Source of the DNA: Tomocerus qinae | Taxonomy: Eukaryota; Arthropoda; Collembola; Entomobryomorpha; Tomoceridae | Length of the DNA stretch: 64,000 bases | Direction: 5' to 3' | Assembly (NCBI GenBank): GCA_020055645.1 | Contig: CM034546.1 | Location: 31,620,001-31,684,000, forward strand | Shown: piece by piece, positions 35,229 through 47,400 of the stretch | Numbering within the stretch: the first letter of the stretch is position 1 | Layout: each line of letters begins with the position of its first letter | The notes under the pieces: model-generated | Told to the model about the DNA's origin: nothing | Seen by the model: only the letters and a program-made list of their open reading frames with translations | Database searches by the model: none | Made by a program: the position numbers and the translations under genes

Positions 35229-37600
35229 ATGAACAAAACAGTTTAGATGAAAATCTCACTTTTGTTCATTAAGTCTGTCTGCGTTTACGTGAATTTCTCA
35301 ATATTTATATAGGTAAAAGGGTCCAATTACAATGTTTGCAAGCAACTTTAAGATATGTATGACATATAGTGAAGAATATAAAGTCTAATTTACAACATTA
35401 ATTTGTGGTAACTCGTATCATTCATTGCCATTGCCTTGATAGTAATGTGGTTGTCCCACTAGAGAATTCCAAGAATTGTGTGGTTAAGGAAAAATGCCGT
35501 CGTCTAACCTTGATGAACTGCTTTGATTTTTATAAATGAGGCTTGTATCTTTGGACGCATAAGGTATTTCTCATAAAACTGTTGTTAACCTTTTTTTCAT
35601 TTGTTCAGTTTTTAATTAATTGTTAAGTTTTACCTCAAGATATATTTATGTCAATCTTTTGTGCATGCTAAAAATCCTGGGTTAATTTCCTCAATTCTTA
35701 AGCGATGCAAAGGATAACTGTCCAACAGTCTATAAACATGTCTTTAGGGGTAGGAGAGATTGTACTTATATTTTTACGGAGACGACTCTCATCGTGTCCT
35801 TAGAATATCCGGGAATTCCACTCCCATTTGGAATATAAGTTGAATTTCCTCATTTAAGGTAGTAGCCGTCCTGACTAAGTTGAATTGATTCGTGTTAGCT
35901 CGCTGATAAAAAGAATAACTATTTGTGCCGGTTCTTGTGAATTATATATTTTGTATGCTTATAGACAAAACAGTATTACAGATATTATAAATGAGTTGTG
36001 AATTTGTGAATGTCTATAAAATTGTCATGCTTTACATAAAGCTATATAAAGCTTGACAATGTAGTTTCATTCGCTTTATGGAAGGATTTTCCTGGTAGGG
36101 CGGTTTGTTGTGGGGATTGGGGAATGAGGTAAGCGACTAAATGTTATGTGCATTAATTATATTTCAGCCATGAGTTTATGTGTATAAATAAGTTATTTGT
36201 TGTAACATAAACGGAAAATGAATTATTTTGGCATTGATTTAATTTGTTGTATGTTGTAAAGAAAACTTTAAAGAAAACTTAAAAAAACTGTGATGTTTGA
36301 AATAAAAATGATGATGAAGTTTTTTAATTGAGATACTCGAATCGCTCAATTTTGATACTAAACGACCTAAAAATTAAAATGCTTACAAGCATTAAATACA
36401 TGGAAGCATACCTTGGTATGATAACACGTCATTCTTTCATAGGAAAATTATATACATTACCATTTTACATTACATATTCGTTTAAAAGTGATTTAGAAAG
36501 TACAGAGTACACGTCAGAGGTGGTTTATTGGAATAAAGGACTTATGTTTGTTAGACGGAATGTGAACAGTTCTTAAGTATTAATTATGATGTCTCAATGC
36601 GAAAACAGACTAAAGTTAATTGAAGAGGAATTTCAAAGGCACGTCACAAAAAGGACAAATGTTACAAATTCCATTGCTTGCCATTTGAAAGACAATTATT
36701 GGAATTTATTCAAACCAGTTGAATACAATTCAATTAACTCCGTAAACTCTATCTTCTCCATTCCCCTCCTCGTTCCTCCCTTAAAATCTCTTTTCGGTCG
36801 GCGTGGCTGAAGTGAATCGAATCGAGAAATCTTCCTCATTTCAATTAAATATTCTGACTGCGATTCTCTTGATTTCCTTATTCAACTTAATCATCTTTTT
36901 TGGTGTAAAGAAAGTATTAGATGCTGTTTACTATTAATATGGAAATTAATATTTTGTATGTGACAAACTTTGGTCAAGTCTTTGTTATTTTTGGTATAAT
37001 AAGGAGGACACAAACCCAAATCAAGCAGTTTAGAAAACATAGTTAAGGTGACACTCATCAGCACCAGGACCTAAATATAGTTTTAATGAACTGCAGTATC
37101 TGACGACTGATAAGCTCACTATTGGATTTTGACGGGGGATATAATCGAGGATGAATATTTGTTATTTGCTTGTGTACTTTTATATAAACATTAATTTAGT
37201 ACATACATATACGATGTACTCCTTCTGACACCTAATCTACTCGTTATCAGTAGATAAAACAAATTAATTTTTCGCTTCGCGTATGCATATAAGAATGAAA
37301 TTTGTTGGTAATATATATGGTTATACAATATTATATTAGTATAGTGAACCCAGCACACCAACGAACCTAGCCCACAGGTAAAAGTCATCATGCAAACCAT
37401 CACATAATGAAAGCCGTAGTTAATAATGATTTTATTAACGCTCGTGTTTGAAGTATCATATTGTGCTGTTAGAATGACATGTAAATATAAAGCGAGGAAA
37501 TATTCTTCACCGTTAACGTGATGCTGATAAAATTGATTGAAATATTTTTTTGAAAGTCATCAGCCAATGAAAATACATTGTTTCCAAGCCAGGCGACGTG
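35229..37600. other. 5' flank of the Toll-RTK and intergenic DNA
   Basis: Positions 35184-35620 share sequence with the flank of the pseudogene copy and probably contain the promoter. Two neighbouring plus-strand frames at 36328-36576 and 36586-36810 (82 and 74 codons) have no recognisable similarity and I do not call them genes. Nothing else is supported. Confidence 0.4.
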
Positions 37601-37607
37601 GACGCAA

Positions 37608-38345
37608 GGTATCGAAAAACCCGGGTTTTTTAGGAAAAAACCCACGACCCAGGGTTTTTTGGGTTTCTTGGATTTAAGGGTTTTTTATATAACTATAGGT
37701 ATAAATGAAAGTCTATACTATGCCATATAGGAAAAATACAGCTGACAATAACAACAACTTTGATTCCTAAAACTACAATTATTTTCTCCTATAAAAACAA
37801 AAATTAAAGCACAAACAGTTTTATTTAAAACCTATTTTAAAACAGCAAACACGTAGTATTTTTTGAGCAACTATACTAAAATTAGTAAATAACCATACGC
37901 ATTATAATATTTTACTGATTAAATTGACAGTATGAAATTCCTTCATTAATTTGGAGCTTTAATTGTGAAGCAGTAGAGCAAATTTTGAAAATGTAAGTAG
38001 TTAATTAAAATTGAGCATAATTATCTATACAACAAACATAATCTTCACAACGATTAAAGATTGCATAAAACATTTAAAACTAATATAATAGTCAACTTGA
38101 TTGATAGGATACGTTGCACGTAAAAGTGTAAAAGCTACAATTTGTTTCCATCTGATTATAAATTTGTTTACTTTTTTGAACAGAAATAGGAGAAAATTCG
38201 TATGATTTGCTTATCTAGATGGAGCTTTAGTGCACATTATTGTATGTTTTGTAAGAAACCCAAAAAACCCAATAAACACAGGGTTTTTTAAGTAAAGCGG
38301 GGTGGGTTTTTTCCAACCCAAAAAACCCAACCCACAACCCTGCGA
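37608..38345 (+). mobile_element. MITE-like element with GGGTTTTTT-rich inverted ends
   Basis: The left end (AACCCGGGTTTTTTAGG, then CCAGGGTTTTTTGGG) and right end (AACCCAAAAAACCCAACCCA) are G/T-rich and complementary, around an AT-rich core. The reverse-complement copy at about 62478-63240 matches through the whole length, including the core, and a fragment lies at 45925-46025. No frame of note. Confidence 0.7.
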
Positions 38346-38990
38346 GGACGCTACTTTCGTGCTGGCTCTCTACCACCGTAGTGGTATTTTGTAATGTGTA
38401 CACATTTGTTATAAATTATTGCTGCGAGGTTTTAAGAATATAATTAAATGAACAATCCACAAATGAAGCAATGTTAACATATTTATTAGTTACTATTATT
38501 TTATTATGTCATTAAGCAGTGACATAATTTATGAATGGTTTTTGTATTCTGTTGCTTGATATTTTTTCAAATGTGAACAACAAAATTAGCTTTAAACTTT
38601 AAGTATCAGCAAATTTGGAAATCGTAGATCAATCGATCAGATTTTATTATTTACAGTTGACAACACGTGGTATACAGGGAAAATGACAACCAAGTAAGCC
38701 TTAAGAAGGTTAATTTTTAGTTCCGAATTATTACTATATTTTGATAAACTGCAAAAACACATAAATCGTATTTTGTATTCACTAATGTGGGAAATTTATT
38801 TAATTGAAATAATAATAATAATCAATAGTTCTAATTAAAAGATGTTACAGGTGTCATGGTAGTTAGTTCAATCTCAATAATTAATTACGATTACTTACAA
38901 TTTTGATGATCATTAGAGATTTCCAAATCTGAGGTACCGGGAGCTTAAATTCCTGTTGCATACAAACGTAAAATGATCTCTTCACTATCA
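38346..38990. other. AT-rich intergenic DNA, nothing recognised
   Basis: No supported reading frame, repeat or RNA gene on either strand. Confidence 0.4.
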
Positions 38991-38997
38991 TATTCCT

Positions 38998-39300
38998 CCG
39001 GATCCGAGATTACTGATCCTCATCCAACACCCATAAAGTAAATTAAATAAAGATTCATCGGAACTTATTCTAGAGGTTATATTTTAAAAGTTTCACAATT
39101 TTGTCATTGATTGGAAGCCACATGGATCACAAAATGCAAATACAGAAATATGTATCAATTTTAAGTTTCAAACGATGATATCTTCAAGCCAGAGACAAAA
39201 ATGTGAAGTTTTCAAAGTATAACCTCTAGAACAAGTTTTGAAGAATCTTTTTTACATTTACTACATGGATGTAGAATCAGTAATCTCAGATCCTTAAGGA
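38998..39300. mobile_element. Foldback MITE-like inverted repeat
   Basis: Two arms of about 100 bp are imperfectly complementary: GGATCCGAGATTACTGAT and TAGAGGTTATATTTTAAAAG on the left pair with AATCAGTAATCTCAGATCC and TTTCAAAGTATAACCTCTA on the right. The centre (about 39105-39190) is unpaired. Confidence 0.65.
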
Positions 39301-39479
39301 CTTTCCCAAAAAGGTACGAATTTCCCATTCACCCTCTATGATAATTTTTGCTGGTTACCTAGCAGCGTCCCTATTTGTGGCAAAAACAGTCTTGAAATCT
39401 GCATCACTGCCTTAAACGGTGCACAATTTGCTTTACAGAATCGAAAACTGACTCACTTTTTTGGAAATCTAACTTTTAT

Positions 39480-39640
39480 TAAACCAATTCAAAATTCAAA
39501 ACATCAATGTAAATGTCCAAATTGAATTTTCCCGCACTTGAAGTAATAGAAACCTTGAGCGCACTGAAAGCTGGAATTTTTTTATACAGAATGCATTCAT
39601 TGTTCCTGTTATGAAATTTTTTGTGCCTTGTAAGTCGTAG
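39480..39640 (-). mobile_element. Fragment of the Helitron-like family
   Basis: The run TTTTCCCGCACTTGAAGTAATAGAAACCTT and the following AGCTGGAA...ATACAGAATGCAT match the bodies of the copies at 3801-4323 and 43871-44350. Neither end is present, so this is a relic. The minus-strand frame over it is not a gene. Confidence 0.5.
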
Positions 39641-41449
39641 GAGACTATAGACCGCGCAGTGCATAATTGTGTAGTGCCACCAACTGTTCTGCTTTGGACG
39701 TGTTGGAATTTGCCCCATTATGTGTGTTATTATGTGCTTGGCTGCGTTTTAGAATTACGGCAAATCAACACGCGGAAGTACAAACATACAAACGGAATTG
39801 TCACGTGACTGACTTTTGCCGTTTATCTAATAGTAGTGATTACAAAGAATAAATCTTCTTCTTCACAACGGGTATCCGTCACCGGCAGTTCTAGTTACCA
39901 ATGTGGAGAAATCGTAGCAGTCAAAAAAGGTCAAAAAGTTACAAAAATTCCACCACTTGTCACAAAACGCAGTTGAAATTGCTGACGATTAGGTAGGAGG
40001 CTTATTATGCAACAACTCATTTCGTTGGTTTAGAGAAGGGGGGCATGCGCATTTTGCTTTTTTGCCTTTAAGGAACGTGCATATATTACGTGTGCCGTTG
40101 ATGGGAGGAGGAGATACCCAGAAGTGTTGCGTTCAGAGCTTACACATGCACATGTATTACACTTGGAAGAGGGGCTTTAGGTCACGTAATATATGCAGGT
40201 TTCCTAGGCTGTCGTACCAAGACATAGATAGTCAGGTATTAGTGCGATTATATTATAGAATGTAGTGTATACCAACGTTGAGTCATATTATACAGTTCAA
40301 ATTTGTTCTGAATATTTTATAGTTTATATCCTCGATGCAAATGACATCTCATTAAACGAAATACTTGATGTTAAAACTATGACAAAAGCTAGTTTACAGT
40401 TTGGGCAGCAGAATTCGCAGTCTCACTTGTCGTTATATCAGTAATAAACTTTACTTATGTTAGTTTAGGGGTAAATTGATTAAATTTCTTCTTATTTGTG
40501 TCAATTTATTTATAAATGGACCAATTTTCAACTCTGCCTTCAGAATCTTAATCTTGTTAAACATATTATTGTTTGGCCAATTTTAAATTGTTTTAGTTCA
40601 AATTATGCATGTTACAATCCTTACCCTCAAGACTCTCTGCACCGCAACATTATGTTAGAGACAGCATAACTGAAAATAACCTTCTTGGACGAAATTAAAT
40701 AGGAATCGAAACTAAATCGGATTTATATGCTAACAACGTATCATTATGTCATATTTGGAATATTTTTGTAGTTACGAAAATTTATTTTGAGGAATACAAA
40801 TATGTTTAATAAATATGTGGTAAAAAAACTTATCTTCGCGGAATGTTTTAACATTTTAGTTTAGTTCCGAAACATGCTAATTCTAACCCAGAGTGGAATT
40901 CTTGTATTATGTGAGATGGTTTAGAGGGAACAGACAGGATTAATTGCCAATTGACGTTGGTCCACTTCCTGTCGATAATTGTCTAGCTTATAGCGGTCAG
41001 CTTCTAATGTCAATTATTTTGCAAATGTTAACATCATTAATAAAAATAACGAGAATAAAAATGAGTCACAATTCAGAACAATGAACAAACTGAAACAATG
41101 TCTCAACTGTAGGCATTATAATATTAATACATATAACGGTTACAAATACAGCCCAATGCAAAAATAAACTCTTTTTATCTGTTGATAACTGAGGTAGCAA
41201 TGCATTGCAATGGCCGGGTTTGTCTTGTTTCAACTAAGCTACATACACAGGTGTAGGCATGTTTAAATAAATTGAGAAAGGGGAATTCTCTCTCCCGCAG
41301 CTATTATCATCTTCCAGCCTCACCCACTACTCTAATCTAAGCCAGCTCATCAGCCTTTACTTTATTCTGCGATTTCCAAACCGCCATTATTGTATCTGGT
41401 TGAGTGACAATTTATATTGCTTTTTGTGGAATTATTGTGACTTAATACA
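39641..41449. other. Intergenic; 5' flank of the CARD-NB-ARC gene
   Basis: No supported gene. The last few hundred bases should contain the promoter and 5' UTR of the gene that starts at 41450, but no element can be singled out. Confidence 0.4.
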
Positions 41450-44400
41450 ATGGAAAACGAAATTAAGAAAAATCTTGTTTTCTTAATGGAAAACCTAACA
41501 AATTTGATATTAGTGCTGGCGTATCTGGAACAGTGTGACATCATCTCAACGGCTGAAAGCGACGAAATTGTAAGTTCAGTCTTTAATTCATTGCTTTTAG
41601 CATTTCCCTATATGGCTGATCATGCAGTATAATTGCCAATGCCAAAGATGTCGTTCCAATCGGTATAAAGTGTCATTGACTGTTTTAGATGGTTATATTA
41701 TGTGAAGTGTGAGGAAATGGAATCGGAATTCCCCACGTGTTAATTGTCATAAAAGCACAAAGCGACCAAATGAGAGTAATGGCGAAGTAAATGGTCATTT
41801 TCAAAATTATTCACATTCAAACATATTTTCAAAACATTCTTAACAATGTATGAGAATGATTCTGCAAACCTTAAAATTTTAATTAATGATTGAGCATAAA
41901 GTTTCCACTAATAAACGTACTTTTTTCTATATGTAAGTAAATTAGACAGCAAGCAAAAAAATGTGGATCTGCGATGGTTCTACTGTTGAGATTTAAATTT
42001 AAACCAAGATATTGTGCTGTAATATGCATTTAAATCCACCCGCCTATGTCTGCACCATTCGGAGAAAATAATTTTTTAATAAAGGGTTATTTTACTAGTG
42101 TACCAGCACTGTGGCGAAAAAACCCAAATAAATATTGCCATTTACTGGAAAATAATGATATTGACAACTCCATGGTTTTGGCAGACAGGCTGGGTATTAA
42201 CATATTATTCGATTTGTGTTTGGTTTACCAAGAATCATTTTCTATCATACTATATGCGTATTTTATAGTATAAAGATGTAAAACATGTTTTAATTCATTG
42301 ATTAATTTTGAATGCATTGTTTATAAGAAAACCTTTCTGAAATATTATCAGGCATCAGAAATTTATTGTGGCTGAAAATATTTTTTCTCAACTGAATCAA
42401 TTTGATCGCTTTGTGTAAAAAAGGTAGCATAACAAATAATTTTGGAATCAGGGGACGGAAAATTATATTAGTACAGAATCATAAACAAACAATGAAAATA
42501 TTGTATTAACAATCATATTTGTGAAACGAAAACTTTTTAATTTAATATATTTTTGCCCTCAACACTGGTTCAGCATAATATCTGCTTTTGTAGTGTCATT
42601 AGTCATTATTTAGCACAAAATTTGATTCAACTTGCTTCGTTAATAATCATATTATATTAAATACTTCACATACTTCACAGCATGTTATATAGTTAACATA
42701 ATTATTTATAAACTAATAAGTAAAAAGAATTGCTTCATGCTTTTAATATTTATTAACATATTAGATAGAACTCGAAAATATAGCTTGAAATGTGAGACCA
42801 TCACAATTGCAATAATACTGCAGAAGAGAGCTTAAAAATAAAATTAAAATATATACTTAAATAGTTTACACTTAGAAATTTAGATTTACAGATAACAGAA
42901 ATTAGATAATCGATCTATGAATTTTATTCCTACAGAGACAAACATGTCTATAACTTCTTTGTTGTGATAATTAGAAGATTATATAAATGAACTATATATG
43001 TTCCTCAGATTGGTCTTTGATCTTGAATCCGATAGGCTGGGATATGCCATTAGAGATACAGAGCTGTGGAAGTAGAAATAATTAAGTTCCAAAAGTAAAT
43101 AATGATTTAACAACCAAATAGGTTTAGGTAGCCGTGAGAACTTGAACTCGAACTTGAAACGAATTTAGAGAAATGCATGCGAATCCTGAAAAGCCAATGC
43201 TTTCGTTTAAGTTTAAGTTCGTTTAGCCATTCCAAGGTCATTTAATGTCCGGGTCCAGTCACCATATCAGGTGCCGCAGCAGCAACTTTGTCTCAAGCGA
43301 TGTAGCCTGTTAATAGTAGAAATAGCTACACGATGCATATCGCTGAATGTATTAGCTCTTCGAATATTGTAGAGGAAGAGACTAAAAGAAGTAGTGTACA
43401 CAATTTATGCAGCATAATAGACAACTAACAGCATATAAATGATTGTTTAAAACTCGAATGTTTACCCGACATTTTTAAAATATGATTCGCTTTTGAAAGC
43501 TCTATTACGGTTGACGGTTGCTTCACATTCCGTCATTTTTAAATTTCTATCCATCCGTTTACTTTTTTAAAACGTAATTTCGTTTCATTTGGTTAGGTCA
43601 TTTCATAGTTATTAGTAAATCTCTATATTATAAAGGCGGTTACCCTTCATATCTATGTTTATCTGGTGGAAAGCCAAAATGGGTATGTTAGGGTATTACG
43701 TAAAACATTAAAACATTATGCTGCACTCAGGTTTAAATATTTTTTGAAATCAAAAATGCAAATGCGTAAGTCTTAACTTTTCGAAATTTAATATTGAATG
43801 GTAGTTTTATTACTTTTATTATACTACAATTCTGGCTTTATTTTTCACTGAAACAGTATACTTATTTATAAACTAGCCGGTCACAGGACCTAGGCCTTGT
43901 TATAAATAAGGCTAGTGTGTATTCCGGGACAACATTGTGCGATGAGACGAAAGTAGTTCAGATGCATAGCTTTTTCTAATTGAAATTTTCATGGTTTCTC
44001 ATTTAGTGGGTCAGCGTCGGAGGTAGAGATTTTACATTGATAGGTATATGGACTTTTTTCTAGAAAACTGTATCTCCGGACAGGGTGGAGGTACTTGTCA
44101 AGTGCATTGTCTTGTATCATAATTTCAGCAATGTAAATGACCAAATTTTAAAAGTTTCCCGCACATGAAATAATAGAAACCTTAAGCGAACCGAAAGCTG
44201 GAAATATTTGCGTACATAACGCATGAACTGCTTTGTTATGAAATATACTTCTTGTTGGGATTTACCATATTAACACACGATGATATAAACAAGCATCCCT
44301 ACGGAAAATTTTCACTACGCAACTCGAACAAGAAGATTATATTATAGAGTGATTCATAGACAATGCAATGAGTGGTGGATGCTTACCTTTCAAAGTCACA

Positions 44401-47400
44401 TTTTACTGGTAACCTAATCGTACCAAACAAGCACGTATTTAGTAGGGGGCGGGGAGGGGGGCGCAGCGCCCTCCCTAAATCTGAGAAGAAGAAAATTTTT
44501 TTCTCAAAAATGGCTAAAATTCCAAAATTTTTTCGCGCTTCGCGCGAATTAGTCTTATTTTTGGTATAATTTTTGCTTCCGCCCCCCCTTGAACAAATTT
44601 CTAGATACGTGCCTGCCAAGCACGTATTTAGTAGGGGGCGGGGGGGCGCAGCGCCCTTAAGTTTTATTTTCATAGACGTAAATAATAGCGGTTGCAGTAT
44701 TCATATCATGACTAAAGTATAAAGGTAATCTGGCGCACGCGCATTGAATAATGAATGTTTTTAATAATGTACCCCAAAGCAGTTTACCCGATGCCCACTT
44801 TTAGCAAAGTGTCTTTGTCGGGTAACTTCGGAAGGCACCCGACAATAGCATGCTGCGTGTGGTGGACGTCGGGTAAACTGCTTTGGGGTACATTATTAAA
44901 TACCTTTGTATGTACGTATGTTTGTATGTGTGTATAATATGTACAAATGAGCAGAGCCCCCAGCCGTGATATTTAGTGGCGGCGGCGGCGGATGATCCCC
45001 CATTTTTCATCGGTTGAGCCTTGAGCCACCTTAGCCGAGGTTTACCGGCGGCGGCTGATAAATAACATTTTTGAAGTATAAACGCGAAGTTTGGACATGT
45101 GTAGTGAAATATTCTTTGTTTTTAAGTATGTTGCATACCAACACAGCATAGATGTAAACATAACCATCCACCATCCCATCCGGATGTTTGGATGGGCTAG
45201 AAGGACAATTACTTTGATTTCGGTAATATGGGATGGATTGGATGGAGGCAATTTCTTAAATGTTGATGATGGGATGGATGGGATGGGTACGCAGTAGCCT
45301 GGATGGTCATTATACGCTGGATGGAAAGGAGTTGGTTGTCACATCCTTTGGAGTGAATCGAACAACTCGAATAATCGAATAGCAAACAATAGGCCCCATA
45401 CTATCTAAGAAGCTTATTTTTACGACTACAAGGTTTGAAATAGCCGACCGTAAGAAATGACATGTTATTTTTTAATTCGCATTCAAACAAATACAAATAA
45501 ATGTTCGAATTAAGCAACCTGTACGTAGATACTTGTTACAAAATATTCTTTAAGCTTCTAAGCCTTGATATCGAGTATGTTTGGTATGAGAGCCAATACC
45601 TTCCCATCCGGATGTCATGATGGGTTGGATGGGATGTTTATCAAAATATATTCATCAATAACCTATCTATCTATATCATACCAATAGTATAAAGCTGAGG
45701 TGGAATTGCGCAATAAAAAAGGGATGGATGAAATTAGTGTTACTGTTAGTACGCCGCGCAGGGAATTTATGAAATTTTCTGCGGTTGAAATCTTCGGCCT
45801 GTCATTGAATTTCGTGCTATTATGCAGTCGCTAAAACATTACAAGTTTCAACATTTTTCTAGCACATCTTATGTGCTAGGTTTCACCTAGTATTGCTAGT
45901 ATGGTATAATATTGGCTTGCATTTATACCTATAGGTATATAAAAATCCCTTAAACTCAAAAAACCCCCAACCTATACGTAGAGGGTTTTTTCCTAAAAAC
46001 CCCGGTTATTCCTAAAACCCCAACCACATTTACATTTACTATATTATAAAACTCTTGTTTTGCGGATACCCTGTATAATCAATAATCATATGTACATTAA
46101 ACCCAATATTTTCTATAGAATACAACCATTTGATTCTAAAACACAAAACAGAATAATTTCCAGTGTTTCTGCAATGAGCGCATAAGTAAGGTTTAGGACA
46201 CAATAACGACTTTTGGAGGTCGGTTTAATGGCTAATATTCAACTGAGAGTTAAATTGATTTTAGAAACTCAAACGATAAAGAGGGAATAGTCCTTCGCCC
46301 AGGTTAGTAAATTTCTTTATAAATATTTTAACAGAAAGCTGAACGAACTCCAAATGAAAAAAACTATAAGCTTTTCTCTACTCTGCAAAAGAAGGATTGG
46401 CCACAAACCAGAAATACATTTTTAGAAATTCTAAGCAAGACAAACAATGAATGTTGTGCACAAAAAATTAAAGGAAGGGCAGCCTCTTCCCCTCAAGAAT
46501 TGCTGAATGCCAGGAATTTTTTTCTACATCAAACATTAAAGGAGAAGTGGTGGCCAGAGAAAAAATTGCTAATAAATTCTCTTCTCAAAAGAAAATCTGG
46601 GAAGAAACTTTTAACAGACGAGCTACAAGAACGAATTTCAAAGGACAACAATCACATGGTTGTCATCTGCGAGTCTACAGACGCGTCTAAATATTCTGGG
46701 ATGGGCGGAGTCGGGAAAACCCTCACCGCCAAATGGTATGCACACACTTACGAAAAAGAATATGATCATATAATCTGGATCGACTGCGGCGAAGGCAGTC
46801 TACTCACCTCCTTTGAAAGTCTGGCCAGAGACTTAAAAGTAGACAATTTGGAGAAGTTGAACTTAAAAGAAATGGCAAAAAAGAGTTTTGGTGAATTGAA
46901 GAATTTCAGATGTCTTTGGATTTACGACAATGCAGAAAATTACAACAAAGAAGATGGAATCATAAACTTTCTTCCTAAAGATAAACACAACTTTTATTGC
47001 GTCATCACTTCTCGAAGTCGGGAATGGGGAACGGAGACGGCATTTGGGAAAATATCTGATTTGGAATTGGACATTTTCAGTCAAGAAGAAAGTCAAGAAT
47101 TCTTCAAACTTAATTTGCATTCATCCATTGAATACACCGAATCACAACTGAAGGAATTATGTCAATTGATGGGAAATCTTCCTTTGGCTCTTCAGTTGAC
47201 TGTCGCTGCTCTGAATGGTGGAAAAATAAGTTTAAAAAGCTACCTTGAGAAGAATAAATTTGAAAAAGTCATTGATGCTCAATTTGACGACTATGAAAGG
47301 ACAATCAATAAAAATGTGGAGATTGCATTAAATTTGATATTGAAAGAAGATGGCGGAATGAAAGCACACGAAATGTTGCTAATCTTTGGTTATATTCGAC

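Larger units (their letters stand above)
41570..46334 (+). other. 4.8-kb intron of the CARD-NB-ARC-LRR gene, loaded with mobile DNA
   Basis: It contains the Helitron-like copy (43871-44350), two tandem hAT-like MITE pieces (44425-44660), a foldback MITE (44758-44900), GGATGGGATG low-complexity DNA (45150-45340 and 45600-45640) and a fragment of the GGGTTTTTT element (45925-46025). A 75-codon plus-strand frame at 42046-42273 has no recognisable similarity. Confidence 0.65.

Noticed and set aside
44383..45297. Several 60-96 codon frames on both strands
   Set aside because: They coincide with MITE copies and GGATG-rich simple sequence in the NLR intron.
46228..46302. Nearby alternative first exon for the NB-ARC gene (starts MANIQLRVKLIL, donor CAG/GTTAGT)
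   Set aside because: It has an in-frame TAG at 46288-46290 and would leave an intron of only 32 bp. The exon at 41450-41569 fits phase and CARD homology much better.
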